A stretch of DNA of 64,000 nucleotides from Cryobacterium roopkundense (GCF_014200405.1 NZ_JACHBQ010000001.1:620001-684000); one strand, 5' to 3'; shown: positions 33,449 to 43,179, counted from the stretch's first letter. Notes: generated by a model not told the origin, from the sequence alone. Program-made: numbers and translations.

Positions 33449-35242
33449 ATGGCACATCTTCTCGGGGCTGAGTCCCTGCACCTCGAATATCCCACCCGCG
33501 TCATCTTCGACAGCGTTACCGCCGGCCTCAACGAAGGGGACCGCATCGGCGTCGTCGGTCGTAACGGCGACGGCAAGTCGACCCTCATGCGCCTGCTCGC
33601 TGGCCGTATCGAGCCCGACGAAGGTCGCGTCACGCGCCGCCGGGGCGTTACCATCGGCATGCTCGACCAGTCCGACGACCTCGCCTCCGGCATGACCGTA
33701 GGGCACACAATCGTCGGCGGCATCGATGAGCACGTTTGGGCGGGCGACGCCAAGGTTCGGGACGTGATCGCCGGACTCGTGCGTGACATCCCCTGGGACG
33801 CCCTCGTCGACGACCTCTCGGGTGGCCAGCGCCGCCGAGTCGCCCTCGCCGCGGTGCTCATCGGCGACCACGACGTGATCTTCCTGGACGAGCCCACCAA
33901 CCACCTCGACGTGGAAGGCATCTCCTGGCTCGCCGGGCATCTGAAGACCCGCTGGGCAGCTCAATCCGGGGGACTCGTGGTGGTCACACACGACAGGTGG
34001 TTCCTCGACGAGGTCTGCAACATGACCTGGGAGGTGCACGACCGCCTGATCGAGCCCTTCGAGGGTGGGTACGCCGCATACATCCTGCAGCGCGTCGAGC
34101 GCGATCGCATGAGCTCGGTCGTGGAGGCAAAGCGCCAGAACCTGATGAAGAAGGAGCTGGCGTGGCTGCGTCGCGGCGCCCCGGCTCGTACCGCGAAGCC
34201 CAAGTTCCGCATCGACGCCGCGAACGTGCTCATCGAGAACGAGCCGCCGCCCCGCGACACGGTCTCGATGCAGTCGATGGCCATGCAGCGCCTCGGCAAG
34301 GACGTTGTCGACCTCATCGACATCACGGTGAAATTCGAAGACAAGACGGTGCTGAATAACATCACCTGGCGCATCGCGCCGGGCGAGCGCACGGGAATCA
34401 TGGGTGTCAATGGAGCAGGTAAGTCCACGCTGCTCAATCTGGTTGCCGGATCCCTCCAGCCCACGAGCGGCACGGTCAAGCGCGGCAAGACCATCAAGGT
34501 CGCTGTGCTCACCCAGCAGCTGTTCGAACTCGACGACATCCAGAACGACAAGGTCAGCGAGGTCATCGGGCGCCAGAAGACCAGCTACATGGCTGCCGGC
34601 AAGGAGATCACGCCTGGCCAGATGCTCGAGCGCATGGGGTTCATGAGCGCCCAGCTCTCCACGAGGGTCAAGGAGCTCTCCGGTGGCCAGAAGCGCCGCC
34701 TGCAATTGCTGTTGATCGTTCTCGACGAGCCGAACGTGCTCATCCTCGACGAGCCCACCAACGACCTGGACACCGACATGCTCGCTGCCATGGAAGACCT
34801 CCTCGACTCCTTCCCCGGTACGCTCCTGGTGGTTTCGCACGACCGGTACCTGATCGAGCGCGTCACCGACAACCAGTACGCGGTCATGGACGGTGGCTTC
34901 CGTCACCTCCCCGGCGGTGTGGACCAGTACCTCGAGGTGCGTCGCAAGGCGGTTGCGGGTCCGGCTTCCGGCTCCCCAGCGGATGCCAATGGCACGATCA
35001 AGAAGAAGTCATCGCTCGGTGGTGCCGAACTGCGCAACGCGCAGAAGGAACTCGCATCGATCGACCGCAAGGTCGTGAAACTGCAGGAGCGCATCGTGCT
35101 CAAGCACGAGAAGATCGCCGCGCACGACCAGACCGATTTTGCCGGTCTGGGCGCCCTGGGCGTGAAGCTCAGCGAACTCGAGGGGTCCATCGCCACGCTG
35201 GAAACCCGTTGGGTCGAACTTTCCGAGTTGCTGGAGAGCTAA
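33449..35242 (+). CDS. ABC-F family ATPase, Uup-like
   Basis: 597 aa from the ATG at 33449, with GGAGG 3-7 bases upstream; a longer in-frame start would begin inside ispE. Two ABC cassettes are joined. First: Walker A GRNGDGKST, signature LSGGQRRR, Walker B VIFLDEPTNHLD. Second: GVNGAGKST, LSGGQKRR, VLILDEPTNDLD. Between them the arm/P-site-tRNA motif KKELAWLRRGAPARTAK is of the Uup type. A C-terminal coiled coil starts about residue 530. No membrane domain; ABC-F proteins act on ribosomes. Neither antibiotic resistance nor housekeeping use can be chosen from sequence. Confidence 0.92.
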   Translation: MAHLLGAESLHLEYPTRVIFDSVTAGLNEGDRIGVVGRNGDGKSTLMRLLAGRIEPDEGRVTRRRGVTIGMLDQSDDLASGMTVGHTIVGGIDEHVWAGDAKVRDVIAGLVRDIPWDALVDDLSGGQRRRVALAAVLIGDHDVIFLDEPTNHLDVEGISWLAGHLKTRWAAQSGGLVVVTHDRWFLDEVCNMTWEVHDRLIEPFEGGYAAYILQRVERDRMSSVVEAKRQNLMKKELAWLRRGAPARTAKPKFRIDAANVLIENEPPPRDTVSMQSMAMQRLGKDVVDLIDITVKFEDKTVLNNITWRIAPGERTGIMGVNGAGKSTLLNLVAGSLQPTSGTVKRGKTIKVAVLTQQLFELDDIQNDKVSEVIGRQKTSYMAAGKEITPGQMLERMGFMSAQLSTRVKELSGGQKRRLQLLLIVLDEPNVLILDEPTNDLDTDMLAAMEDLLDSFPGTLLVVSHDRYLIERVTDNQYAVMDGGFRHLPGGVDQYLEVRRKAVAGPASGSPADANGTIKKKSSLGGAELRNAQKELASIDRKVVKLQERIVLKHEKIAAHDQTDFAGLGALGVKLSELEGSIATLETRWVELSELLES

Positions 35243-35330
35243 TCTCGCAGGTCCTGTTACCGCGTGTGACGCACGCGGCCACAGGGCGCAGATTCTCCGG
35301 TTACGCTTGACAGGTGCCTCGCAGAGCTGC

Positions 35331-35372
35331 GGCACAGACCCCCACCCCCAACACGAGGGGTTGCTCTGTGCC
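35331..35372 (+). promoter_or_regulatory. Hairpin in the metQ leader
   Basis: GGCACAGA (35331-35338) pairs with TCTGTGCC (35365-35372), and an inner CCCC/GGGG pair lies between. It is followed by AAAAAT, not T-rich, so it is not a standard terminator. It lies in a 213-bp leader between the ABC-F gene and metQ. No SAM-I, SAM-II or SAM-IV consensus was found. Role unknown. Confidence 0.4.
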
Positions 35373-35455
35373 CAAAAATAGCTGTGTCCACGAATCGTTG
35401 TGCCCATAACGCCAACGACGCTCGCGGGGAATACCCACCGCGAAAGAGACCTCCC

Positions 35456-36346
35456 GTGATTAAGCCCCGTTCCTTCAAGAAGTCTGTCCTGGCAGCCCTC
35501 GCGGTTGTGCCGCTCGCCGCCTTGCTGGCCGGATGCACCGGCGCCGCCGGAGCCGACGATGTCGTGAAGATCGGTGTCGTCGACGCGAGCGAGCCCTACT
35601 GGGAGGTCTACACGGAGGCGGCAGCCGAAGCCGGAATCACCGTAGAGCTCGTTAACTTCGCCACCTACGAGCAGCCGAACCCCGCGCTGACCGCCGGAGA
35701 GGTCGACCTCAACCAGTTCCAGACCATCGTCTACCTCGCAAACTACAACGTGGCCAGCAGTCAAGACCTCACCACCATCGGCGCCACCGCAATCTACCCG
35801 CTCGGCCTCTACTCCTCCCAGTACGACAGCGTGGACGAGATCCAGCAGGGCGACACCGTCGCCATTCCCAACGACCAGAGCAACATGGCCCGCGCCCTCG
35901 TCGTGCTGCAATCGGCTGGTTTGATCGAACTCACCGACGGCGGATCCATCTCATCCTCCCTCGACGACATCGACACCGACGCATCGAAGGTGACGGTGAC
36001 GGCGCTTGAGGCATCACTGACAACGACGTCGCTGCCCGACGTCGCCGCCGCGATCGTCAACAACGAATTCGTCGGCAAGGCCGGACTGAGCTTCGCGGAT
36101 GCCCTCGCCCAGGACGACCCGGCCGATGCCAAGTCCGTGCCGTACGCCAACGTCTTCGCGGTTCGCGCCGAGGACAAAGACAACGAGACCTACAAGAAGC
36201 TCGTCGAGATCTATCAGACCACCACGGCAGTTCAGGACGGCGTCCTGGAGGCCTCTGGCGACACTGCAGTTTTGCTGACCACGCCGGTTTCCGCGCTTGA
36301 GGCCTCCCGCGCCGAGGTCGAGGCCGACACGAAGTCCCAGCAGTAG
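35456..36346 (+). CDS. metQ: Methionine-binding lipoprotein of the MetNIQ importer
   Basis: 296 aa from a GTG at 35456 (AAAGAGA upstream), starting a Lys/Arg-rich signal peptide with lipobox LAGC. Mature protein has the NlpA/MetQ core VKIGVVDASEPYWEVYTEAA, then EQPNPALTAGEVDLNQFQT and NDQSNMARAL, and the C-terminal EVEADTKSQQ tail. It captures methionine outside the membrane for the adjacent MetN-MetI. An earlier ATG at 35384 would extend it without a signal and is not used. Confidence 0.92.
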   Translation: MIKPRSFKKSVLAALAVVPLAALLAGCTGAAGADDVVKIGVVDASEPYWEVYTEAAAEAGITVELVNFATYEQPNPALTAGEVDLNQFQTIVYLANYNVASSQDLTTIGATAIYPLGLYSSQYDSVDEIQQGDTVAIPNDQSNMARALVVLQSAGLIELTDGGSISSSLDDIDTDASKVTVTALEASLTTTSLPDVAAAIVNNEFVGKAGLSFADALAQDDPADAKSVPYANVFAVRAEDKDNETYKKLVEIYQTTTAVQDGVLEASGDTAVLLTTPVSALEASRAEVEADTKSQQ

Positions 36347-36400
36347 CACGAATCGGCAGCACGAAAGTCTGTGACGAACAACGGTTTTGAGGAACAACGG

Positions 36401-37429
36401 ATGGCGCTAGTCAGCCTGAGAAATGTCAGCAAGGTATACCCTCCCACGAGCAAGGGCGCACCCATCGTCACAGCGATCGACGGCGTCAGCCTCGACGTGG
36501 AAGCGGGAGACATCTACGGCATTATTGGATACTCGGGAGCCGGAAAGAGCACTCTTGTGCGACTGGTCAACGCCCTAGAACGCTCCACGAGCGGCGAGAT
36601 CTTTGTGAACGGGCAGAACATTGCCGCCATGAAGGAGCGTGAACTGCGCCGGGTGCGTCTGGGGATCGGCATGATCTTTCAGCAGTTCAACCTGCTCGGC
36701 TCTCGGACCGTCGCGCGCAACGTGGCGTATCCCCTCGAGGTGGCCGGCCGCCCGAAGGCCGACCGCGCCGCCCGGGTTGCCGAGCTGCTCGAGTTCGTGG
36801 GGCTCTCCGACAAGGCGGGTTCCTACCCCGACCAGCTCTCCGGTGGCCAGAAGCAGCGGGTGGGAATCGCGCGTGCCCTCGCGACCCAGCCGAGCATCCT
36901 GCTCGCTGACGAGTCGACAAGCGCCCTCGACCCCGAGACCACGCACGAGGTGCTCGCCCTGCTCAAACGTGTCAATCAGGAATTCGGTGTCACGATCATC
37001 GTGATCACGCACGAAATGGACGTCATCCAGACCATAGCGACGAAGGTTGCGGTGATGGACAAAGGGCAGGTGATCGAGCGTGGGCCTGTGTTCGACGTGT
37101 TCTCGAATCCGCAGCATCCCGCGTCCGCTCGCTTCGTCTCCACCGTCGTGAAGGGAACTCCGTCCGAAGCGGAGCTGACCGTGCTGCGGCAACGACACGG
37201 CGGACGCATCGCGACGCTCGCTTTCCGGGACAGTGCAGTGAACCAGAGCGCAGTTTTCGGCGAACTCGCCCGCGCTGGGGTGGCGTTCGAGGTGATCTAC
37301 GGCGGTATCAACGAGATTCAGGGTCGCCCATTCGGGCACCTCACCCTGGCGCTTGACGGCCCGGATGCGGCCATCGACACCGTGCTCGCCCACATTCGAA
37401 CTCTCACCACCGTGACGGAGGTGCGCTGA
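36401..37429 (+). CDS. metN: Methionine ABC transporter ATP-binding protein
   Basis: 342 aa from the ATG at 36401 (AGGAA 6-10 bases upstream); an in-frame GTG ten codons earlier is less likely. Walker A GYSGAGKSTLV, signature LSGGQKQRVGIARAL, Walker B ILLADESTSALD, and the His switch ITHEMDVI. The C-terminal NIL-type methionine-sensing domain is visible at about residues 260-342 (RIATLAFRDSAVNQSAVFGELARAGV... IYGGINEIQG), which allows trans-inhibition by intracellular methionine. Operon metQNI with a 2-bp gap to metI. Confidence 0.95.
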   Translation: MALVSLRNVSKVYPPTSKGAPIVTAIDGVSLDVEAGDIYGIIGYSGAGKSTLVRLVNALERSTSGEIFVNGQNIAAMKERELRRVRLGIGMIFQQFNLLGSRTVARNVAYPLEVAGRPKADRAARVAELLEFVGLSDKAGSYPDQLSGGQKQRVGIARALATQPSILLADESTSALDPETTHEVLALLKRVNQEFGVTIIVITHEMDVIQTIATKVAVMDKGQVIERGPVFDVFSNPQHPASARFVSTVVKGTPSEAELTVLRQRHGGRIATLAFRDSAVNQSAVFGELARAGVAFEVIYGGINEIQGRPFGHLTLALDGPDAAIDTVLAHIRTLTTVTEVR

Positions 37430-37431
37430 CC

Positions 37432-38091
37432 ATGGACTCACTCATCAACCTGCTGCCCGAACTCTGGCAGGCTTCTTACGAAACGCTCTACATCGTCGCC
37501 CTCACCCTGTTCTTCGGCGGCCTGGGTGGGCTCATCATCGGCCTCGGGCTGTATCTCACGCGCGCGGGCAGCATCCTCGCCAACAAGGCCGTCTTCCTTG
37601 TGCTCAACCTGCTGGTGAATTTCATCCGGCCGATCCCGTTCATCATCTTCCTGGCCGCAGCGCAGCCGCTTGCTCGTGCCGTCACCGGCAGCGGCATCGG
37701 CAATAACGCGATCATTTTCACGATCGCCCTGGCAGCATCCTTTGCCATGGCCCGCATCGTGGAACAGAACCTCCTCACGGTGACGCCCGGCGTGATTGAT
37801 GCTGCGCGGAGCGTGGGCGCAGGTCCGATTCGCATTATCTTCACGGTGCTGCTTCCCGAAGCCCTAGGGCCGCTCATCCTCGGCTTCACGTTCATTTTTG
37901 TCGCCCTCGTGGACATGTCGGCGGTCGCCGGTTTCGTCGGAGGAGGGGGCCTCGGAAACTTCGCGCTGCTCTACGGCTACCGGCAGTTCAACCCGGTGGT
38001 CACCTGGGCGGCGGTGCTGCTCATCATCGTGCTGGTTCAGCTGGTGCAGTTCCTCGGCAACTGGCTGGCTCGCAAAGCCTTCCGGCGGTAG
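37432..38091 (+). CDS. metI: Methionine ABC transporter permease
   Basis: 219 aa with five predicted membrane helices, the family length. The EAA loop is IDAARSVGAGPIRIIFTVLLPEALG. It starts 2 bp after metN and forms the channel of MetNIQ. Helix 1 starts at ASYETLYIVALTLFFGGLGG. Downstream there is no obvious terminator before the GGDEF gene, 80 bp away. Confidence 0.94.
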   Translation: MDSLINLLPELWQASYETLYIVALTLFFGGLGGLIIGLGLYLTRAGSILANKAVFLVLNLLVNFIRPIPFIIFLAAAQPLARAVTGSGIGNNAIIFTIALAASFAMARIVEQNLLTVTPGVIDAARSVGAGPIRIIFTVLLPEALGPLILGFTFIFVALVDMSAVAGFVGGGGLGNFALLYGYRQFNPVVTWAAVLLIIVLVQLVQFLGNWLARKAFRR

Positions 38092-38171
38092 GTTTCTTGG
38101 CTCCGCTCTGCCCATGTCGACCCGCCCTCGATTAGCATTGTGCACAGCAGGTGAATCAAGGGAGATACAGC

Positions 38172-40466
38172 GTGAGGGTGAGGACGCGTCCGGAGCGGGT
38201 CGCGACGCTGTCGGTTCCGCCGAAGCCATCTCGCTCGTGGCTCAATTGGGTTCTCGGCGGTGTTCTCGCCGGCTTTCTCGTGGGGCTGGTGCTCCGTGGC
38301 GACGGCGATTTCAATCCCCTGGTGGACGGCTGGCTGGGCCTGTCGGCCATGTGGGCCCCGGTGGTCGTGTGCTGGTGGGCGGTGTATCGCACCCGGTTCC
38401 GCGCGGTCGAAGTGCCTCTCGTCGCGGCGGCGGTGACCTGCTTCGCGGCCGGGAACTCCTATTTCGTGCTCGCGGCGCGGGGCGGGCAGGTCCTTCCTGT
38501 GCCGTCACTGGCCGACATCGGATTTCTCGGCTTCTATCCACTTATGCTTGCGGCCCTGGCCGTGCCCGCGATTCGGCAGCTTCGGCACCTGGGTTGGCCA
38601 GTCCTGCTCGATGGCGCGGTGGGTTCCCTCGGGGCCGGTGCGGTGCTCGCCGTTCTTCTGAGGCCGGTACTGACGGCGGCGGTCAGCGGGGAGTTGTCCC
38701 TCGCGACCGTTGTGGCCACCGCATACCCCATGTTCGACCTGCTCCTCGTGGCGGGATTTGTCGGGATCGGGGCCGCTCAGGGCCGAAATGTGGGGCGCCG
38801 ATGGTCGGTGCTTGTGCTGGGGCTGGTGGCTTTTGCGGCCACGGACGTGTTCTATGCGCTGCTCCAACTCAATGGCCAGTACGTGGTGGGAACGCCCGTC
38901 GACGCAGGGTGGGCTGTGGGACTCGCCCTCGTGGCTTTCTGGCTCGATGGCACGTCGAGGTCCGCAACCGGTCGCGTGCTCTCCGTATGGTCGATTCCCA
39001 CCCAGACCGTGCCGACGATCGCCACTGCCGCGGCTCTCGGGGTGCTGATCCTCGGCAGTCAGGTAGCGGTGTCCACCCTGGCAGTGACTTTGGCGGCCGC
39101 CACTCTCACCCTCGCAGCGGCTCCGCTGGTCTTTCGTCATCGGATACGCCTGGCCGACATGCACCTGCAGGCCAGGACAGACGAACTGACGGGGCTGCCG
39201 AACCGACGGGCGCTGTACTCGGAGATTCCGAAACGCTTGGCCGTCGACCCGCGACGCCGGAGCGCCCTGTTCTTGCTCGACCTCGACAAGTTCAAGGAGG
39301 TGAACGACAGCCTGGGGCACGATATTGGCGACCTCCTGCTCATCCAGGTGTCACAGCGCCTTGGCGGAAAGCTCGCGTCCTCCGACTTCTTGGCGCGTCT
39401 GGGCGGCGACGAATTCGCCATTCTCCTCTACGGCAGTTCAGCGGAACGGGCCGTCACGGTGGCTGAAACCCTTCGTTCGGCCCTGTCCGAACCGTTTGTG
39501 CTCGACGGCGTCACGGTGCAGGTCGGCGCGAGTATCGGTATCTCCCTCTATCCAGACCAGGGCGACGCGCTGGGGGCGCTCCTTCGGAAGGCTGACATGG
39601 CCATGTACAGGGCGAAGGCACTGCGCAGCGGGCACCACGTCTACCGCGACACCGACAACACTGACGGCGACGAGCGGATGCGGACGCTTGCGGAACTCAG
39701 AGAAGGTTTGGAGAACGATCAGTTCGTTGTGCATTATCAGCCGAAGATCGACCTGGACACGAATGATGTGAGGGGCGTGGAAGCTCTTGTTCGGTGGAAT
39801 CATCCGCTGCGGGGCCTCGTCTACCCGGATGATTTCATTCCGCTCGTCGAGCAGGCCGGGCTGATGAAGACCCTCACCGGAATCGTGCTTGAGAAGGCGT
39901 TGGACCAGACGAAGGTCTGGCATGCTCAGGGCCGACCGTTGACCGTGGCCGTCAATATTTCGGCCAGCTCCCTCATCGACCTCGAACTACCCGATCGAAT
40001 CCTCGGCCTGCTGACCGACCGGGGGCTGTCGCCGTCCGTGCTCATGCTGGAAATCACCGAGGATTTCCTGATGGCTGACAGGGACCGTGCCCGGGCCATC
40101 TTGGTGCGCTTGCGGGCCATGGGGACTCGAATCGCGGTTGATGATTTCGGATCCGGCTATAGCTCGCTGTCCTATCTTCGAGACCTCCCCATCGACGAGC
40201 TCAAGCTGGACAAGTCCTTCATCATGTCCATGTCCGGTAACGCGCGGGCGACGGCGCTCGTGGCATCCACGATTGATCTGGCGCACAGCCTGGGCCTCCG
40301 AATGGTGGCCGAGGGAGTTGAAAGCGGCGGCGATTACGCGTATCTAGCCAGCCGGGGCTGTGACGTGGCTCAGGGACTGTACGTCTCCGGCCCGGTCGCG
40401 GCCGAAGAACTGGACAGGTGGTTGGCGTCACGGTCGTCTCTGCTCCTCCCCGCCGGACACGATTGA
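38172..40466 (+). CDS. Membrane-bound GGDEF-EAL protein, both domains intact
   Basis: 764 aa from a GTG at 38172 with AAGGGAGA 5 bases upstream (an earlier GTG at 38151 is possible). About eight or nine N-terminal membrane helices (residues about 25-330) are followed by a GGDEF domain with GGDEF at 411-415, N378 in FKEVND, and no RxxD inhibitory site (A402...D405). The EAL domain has E537-A-L, Asn in VNIS, Glu in LEITE, DDFGSGYSS, K and D in LKLDKSF and AEGVES, all catalytic residues present. It could make or break c-di-GMP. Tandem with a paralogue 15 bp downstream. Confidence 0.94.
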   Translation: MRVRTRPERVATLSVPPKPSRSWLNWVLGGVLAGFLVGLVLRGDGDFNPLVDGWLGLSAMWAPVVVCWWAVYRTRFRAVEVPLVAAAVTCFAAGNSYFVLAARGGQVLPVPSLADIGFLGFYPLMLAALAVPAIRQLRHLGWPVLLDGAVGSLGAGAVLAVLLRPVLTAAVSGELSLATVVATAYPMFDLLLVAGFVGIGAAQGRNVGRRWSVLVLGLVAFAATDVFYALLQLNGQYVVGTPVDAGWAVGLALVAFWLDGTSRSATGRVLSVWSIPTQTVPTIATAAALGVLILGSQVAVSTLAVTLAAATLTLAAAPLVFRHRIRLADMHLQARTDELTGLPNRRALYSEIPKRLAVDPRRRSALFLLDLDKFKEVNDSLGHDIGDLLLIQVSQRLGGKLASSDFLARLGGDEFAILLYGSSAERAVTVAETLRSALSEPFVLDGVTVQVGASIGISLYPDQGDALGALLRKADMAMYRAKALRSGHHVYRDTDNTDGDERMRTLAELREGLENDQFVVHYQPKIDLDTNDVRGVEALVRWNHPLRGLVYPDDFIPLVEQAGLMKTLTGIVLEKALDQTKVWHAQGRPLTVAVNISASSLIDLELPDRILGLLTDRGLSPSVLMLEITEDFLMADRDRARAILVRLRAMGTRIAVDDFGSGYSSLSYLRDLPIDELKLDKSFIMSMSGNARATALVASTIDLAHSLGLRMVAEGVESGGDYAYLASRGCDVAQGLYVSGPVAAEELDRWLASRSSLLLPAGHD

Positions 40467-40481
40467 CCTGGCGGGAGCGCC

Positions 40482-42773
40482 ATGAGCGTGGCCGAGGGCC
40501 CAAGCGTTATGCCGCAGGCACCGGACCGGGTACGCGCCGGAATGATCATCGTCATGGGTGTCGTCGTCCTGACCTACTTGGTCGGCCTCATGCTCAACGG
40601 GGATCAGTTCCATCCCCTTATTGACGGATTTCTGGGTATTCTGGTCGTGTGGAGTCCCGTGGTCGTGTGTTGGCTGGCCGTTGCGCGAGCCATAGTCCGG
40701 CGCGCGAATGTGCTTCTGGCTGCCGCCGCGGTGACGTCTTTCGCCGCCGGGGACACGTTTTACGTGGCGGTTACCGGGGCGGGCGTGACACTGCCGTTTC
40801 CGTCCCTCGCCGACATCGGCTACCTCGCGTTCTATCCGCTCATGCTCGCAGCCCTTGCCGTGCCGGTCATCCGGGAGTGGAAGCACGTCGCCTGGCCCGT
40901 GATTCTCGATGGCGCCGTCGGGTCCCTCGGGTCTGCCGCCATTCTGGCCGTGGTGCTCAACCCGATTCTGGGTCAGACGGTCAACGGTCAGCTCTCGGTG
41001 CCTACGGTCGTGGCGGTGGCGTATCCGATGTTCGACCTTCTGCTCGTGGCGGCCTTCGTGGGGATCGGTGCTTCGCAGGGCCGATCCGTCGGTCGTTGGT
41101 GGAGTCTGCTCGTGCTGGGACTGGTCGCCTTCGCGGCGACTGATATCACATACGCCCTGCAGCAACTAAGCGAGGGATACGACGTGGGTGGACCGGTCGA
41201 CGCCGGCTGGGCAGTGGGGCTCGCCCTGATTGCCCTCTGGATCGAAGGGGTGGCGCGGCCCGGTTCCGAGCGCTCGTTCTCAGTCTGGTCGATTCCATCG
41301 CAGACCGTGCCGACCATCGCGACTGCGGCAGCCGTGGCTGTTCTGGTGCTGGGTAGTCAGATGTGGGTATCACCGCTTGCGGTGGCCCTTGCCGCTGTGA
41401 CGCTCACCCTCGCCGCGGTTCCCCTCGTGTTTCGCCAGCGGATTCGGCTCGCGGCCATGCAGCTTCAGGCCAGGACCGACGAACTGACCGGTCTGCCGAA
41501 TCGACGGGCACTTCACACGGATGTGCCGGTGCGGCTTGCCGGTGGCGGGCGGCGGCGCAGCGCGTTGCTCGTTCTCGATCTGGACAAATTCAAGGTGGTC
41601 TACGACAGCCTTGGGCATGACTGCGGGGACCAACTGCTCATTCTGGTGGCCGAGCGACTGCAGTCGCGCGTGCGTCCGGCTGACCTGTTGGCACGGCTGG
41701 GCGGTGACGAATTCGCGGTGCACCTCGTTGACGGGGGTCGGGACGAGGCAACCCTCGTGGCGGGCAAGCTCGCCCGCGTGCTCGCCGACCCGTTTGTCTT
41801 GGCCGACGTCACCGTGCAGATTGGCGTCAGCATCGGTATTTCGCTGTATCCGGAGCATGGCAGCAGTTTGAACGTGCTGATGCGCAAGGCTGACATGGCC
41901 ATGTATCGGGCCAAGGAATCGCGCACCGGCTGCCACATCTACCGGGACACGGATGACGCAGCAAGCGACGAGCGCATTCGCGCACTTCAGGAGGTACGTG
42001 AGGCAGTGACGGGCAACGAATTGGCGCTGCATTTCCAGCCCACGATCAGCGTCGAGACGGGCGAGGTGGCGGGTGTGCAGGCACTGCTCCGGTGGAACCA
42101 TCCAGTTCGGGGACACGTCTACCCCGACGAGCTCCTGCCGCTGGTCGAGGAGGCGAAACTCACGTCGGCGGTGACGCGGATCGTGCTGGGGCACGCGCTC
42201 GATCAGGCCACGGTGTGGCTGTCCCAGGGAAGGGACTGGACAGTGTCCGTCTCGGTTCCGGCGATTTCCCTGCGCGAGCCGGACTTTCCCGAGTGCCTTC
42301 GCGCGTTGGTCAGTGAGCGGGGACTTGCTCCGCACGTTCTCATCCTGGACGTGTCGGAGGACTTCTTGATGACCGACAGGGCCTGGGCGAAGGAGGTGCT
42401 TCTGCGATTGCAGGGTGTCGGTGTGCGCATCGCCCTTGACGACTTCGGCTCCGGCTACAGCTCGCTGTCCTACCTGCGGGACCTTCCCATCGACGACCTC
42501 AAACTCGGAAGTTCCTTCATCTCGCCCATGGATGAGAATCCCCGTGCCGTCGCCCTCGTCGCGTCGGCTATAGGTCTGGCCCATAGTCTGGGCCTCCGGC
42601 TGATCGCGGAGGGCGTGGAGAGCAGCACGACATACGCGTATCTCGCTCGTCACGGCTGCGACGTGGTGCAGGGCCCCTTCGTGGCAGGCCCCCTCTCGGC
42701 CGCACAAATCGACGTCTGGCTCGCCAGCCGCGCTCCCGGTGCCACCCTCCCCGCCAAGACCCCCGCAGAATAG
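40482..42773 (+). CDS. Membrane-bound GGDEF-EAL paralogue with degenerate active sites
   Basis: 763 aa, similar along its length to the preceding gene (same membrane sensor, GGDEF, EAL order) and 15 bp from it. GGDEF (407-411) is kept, but the guanine-contacting Asn is Y374 (FKVVYD). The RxxD inhibitory site R398-P-A-D401 is present, unlike its neighbour. In the EAL domain E is replaced by Q533 (QAL), the metal Asn by Ser (VSVP), the Glu of ITE by Asp (LDVSE) and the D of KxD by Gly. Phosphodiesterase activity is unlikely; a c-di-GMP receptor role or partner role is inferred. Confidence 0.93.
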   Translation: MSVAEGPSVMPQAPDRVRAGMIIVMGVVVLTYLVGLMLNGDQFHPLIDGFLGILVVWSPVVVCWLAVARAIVRRANVLLAAAAVTSFAAGDTFYVAVTGAGVTLPFPSLADIGYLAFYPLMLAALAVPVIREWKHVAWPVILDGAVGSLGSAAILAVVLNPILGQTVNGQLSVPTVVAVAYPMFDLLLVAAFVGIGASQGRSVGRWWSLLVLGLVAFAATDITYALQQLSEGYDVGGPVDAGWAVGLALIALWIEGVARPGSERSFSVWSIPSQTVPTIATAAAVAVLVLGSQMWVSPLAVALAAVTLTLAAVPLVFRQRIRLAAMQLQARTDELTGLPNRRALHTDVPVRLAGGGRRRSALLVLDLDKFKVVYDSLGHDCGDQLLILVAERLQSRVRPADLLARLGGDEFAVHLVDGGRDEATLVAGKLARVLADPFVLADVTVQIGVSIGISLYPEHGSSLNVLMRKADMAMYRAKESRTGCHIYRDTDDAASDERIRALQEVREAVTGNELALHFQPTISVETGEVAGVQALLRWNHPVRGHVYPDELLPLVEEAKLTSAVTRIVLGHALDQATVWLSQGRDWTVSVSVPAISLREPDFPECLRALVSERGLAPHVLILDVSEDFLMTDRAWAKEVLLRLQGVGVRIALDDFGSGYSSLSYLRDLPIDDLKLGSSFISPMDENPRAVALVASAIGLAHSLGLRLIAEGVESSTTYAYLARHGCDVVQGPFVAGPLSAAQIDVWLASRAPGATLPAKTPAE

Positions 42774-42797
42774 CCCCCGCCGCGCCCCAGCCTCACG

Positions 42798-43010
42798 GCC
42801 TCCTCTCGCTGCGCGAGCCCCCTCTCGCTGCGCGAGCCTCCTTCCGCTGCGCGAGCCTCCTCTCGCTGCGCGAGCCTCCTCTCGCTGCGCGAGCCTCCTT
42901 CCGCTGCGCGAGCCTCCTCTCGCTGCGCGAGCCTCCTTCCGCTGCGCGAGCCTCCTCTCGCTGCGCGAGCCTCCTTCCGCTGCGCGAGCCCCCTCCCGCT
43001 GGTCGAGCAG
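42798..43010. repeat. 19-bp tandem repeat array
   Basis: Ten copies of GCTGCGCGAG recur exactly every 19 bp (starts 42808, 42827, 42846 ... 42979) plus an eleventh altered copy at 42998 (GCTGGTCGAG). Each unit holds a CTCGC-TGC-GCGAG palindrome; two unit variants (TCTCGC and TTCCGC) partly alternate. The array continues directly into a hairpin-type element GGTCGAGCAGCGCC / GGCGCGTGTCGAGACC (43001-43036). It lies between the GGDEF paralogue stop and the HNH pseudogene, a 406-bp stretch otherwise without a gene. No spacers, so not CRISPR. Confidence 0.93.
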
Positions 43011-43179
43011 CGCCGTCTTCGGCGCGTGTCGAGACCTCGCGGGCCGCTCTCCGGGCGCTCGCGTTTCACTGCTGCTGCGGTGTCGTTATACCTGGAGCCG
43101 GAGTGGCGACCCCAACTTCAGTGGTGATTTGCTGACTAGGTGGATGGGGGTTTGGGCGGGATCGTGGCGGGCGGTGGGA

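Noticed and set aside
33380..34906. 508-codon minus-strand open frame opposite the ABC-F gene
   Set aside because: Antisense shadow with low-complexity translation.
35243..35455. SAM riboswitch upstream of metQ
   Set aside because: Looked for SAM-I, SAM-II and SAM-IV conserved strings; none present. Only a hairpin of unknown role was found.
42798..43010. Possible CRISPR array
   Set aside because: Units are directly adjacent with no unique spacers and 19 bp is too short; no cas genes nearby.
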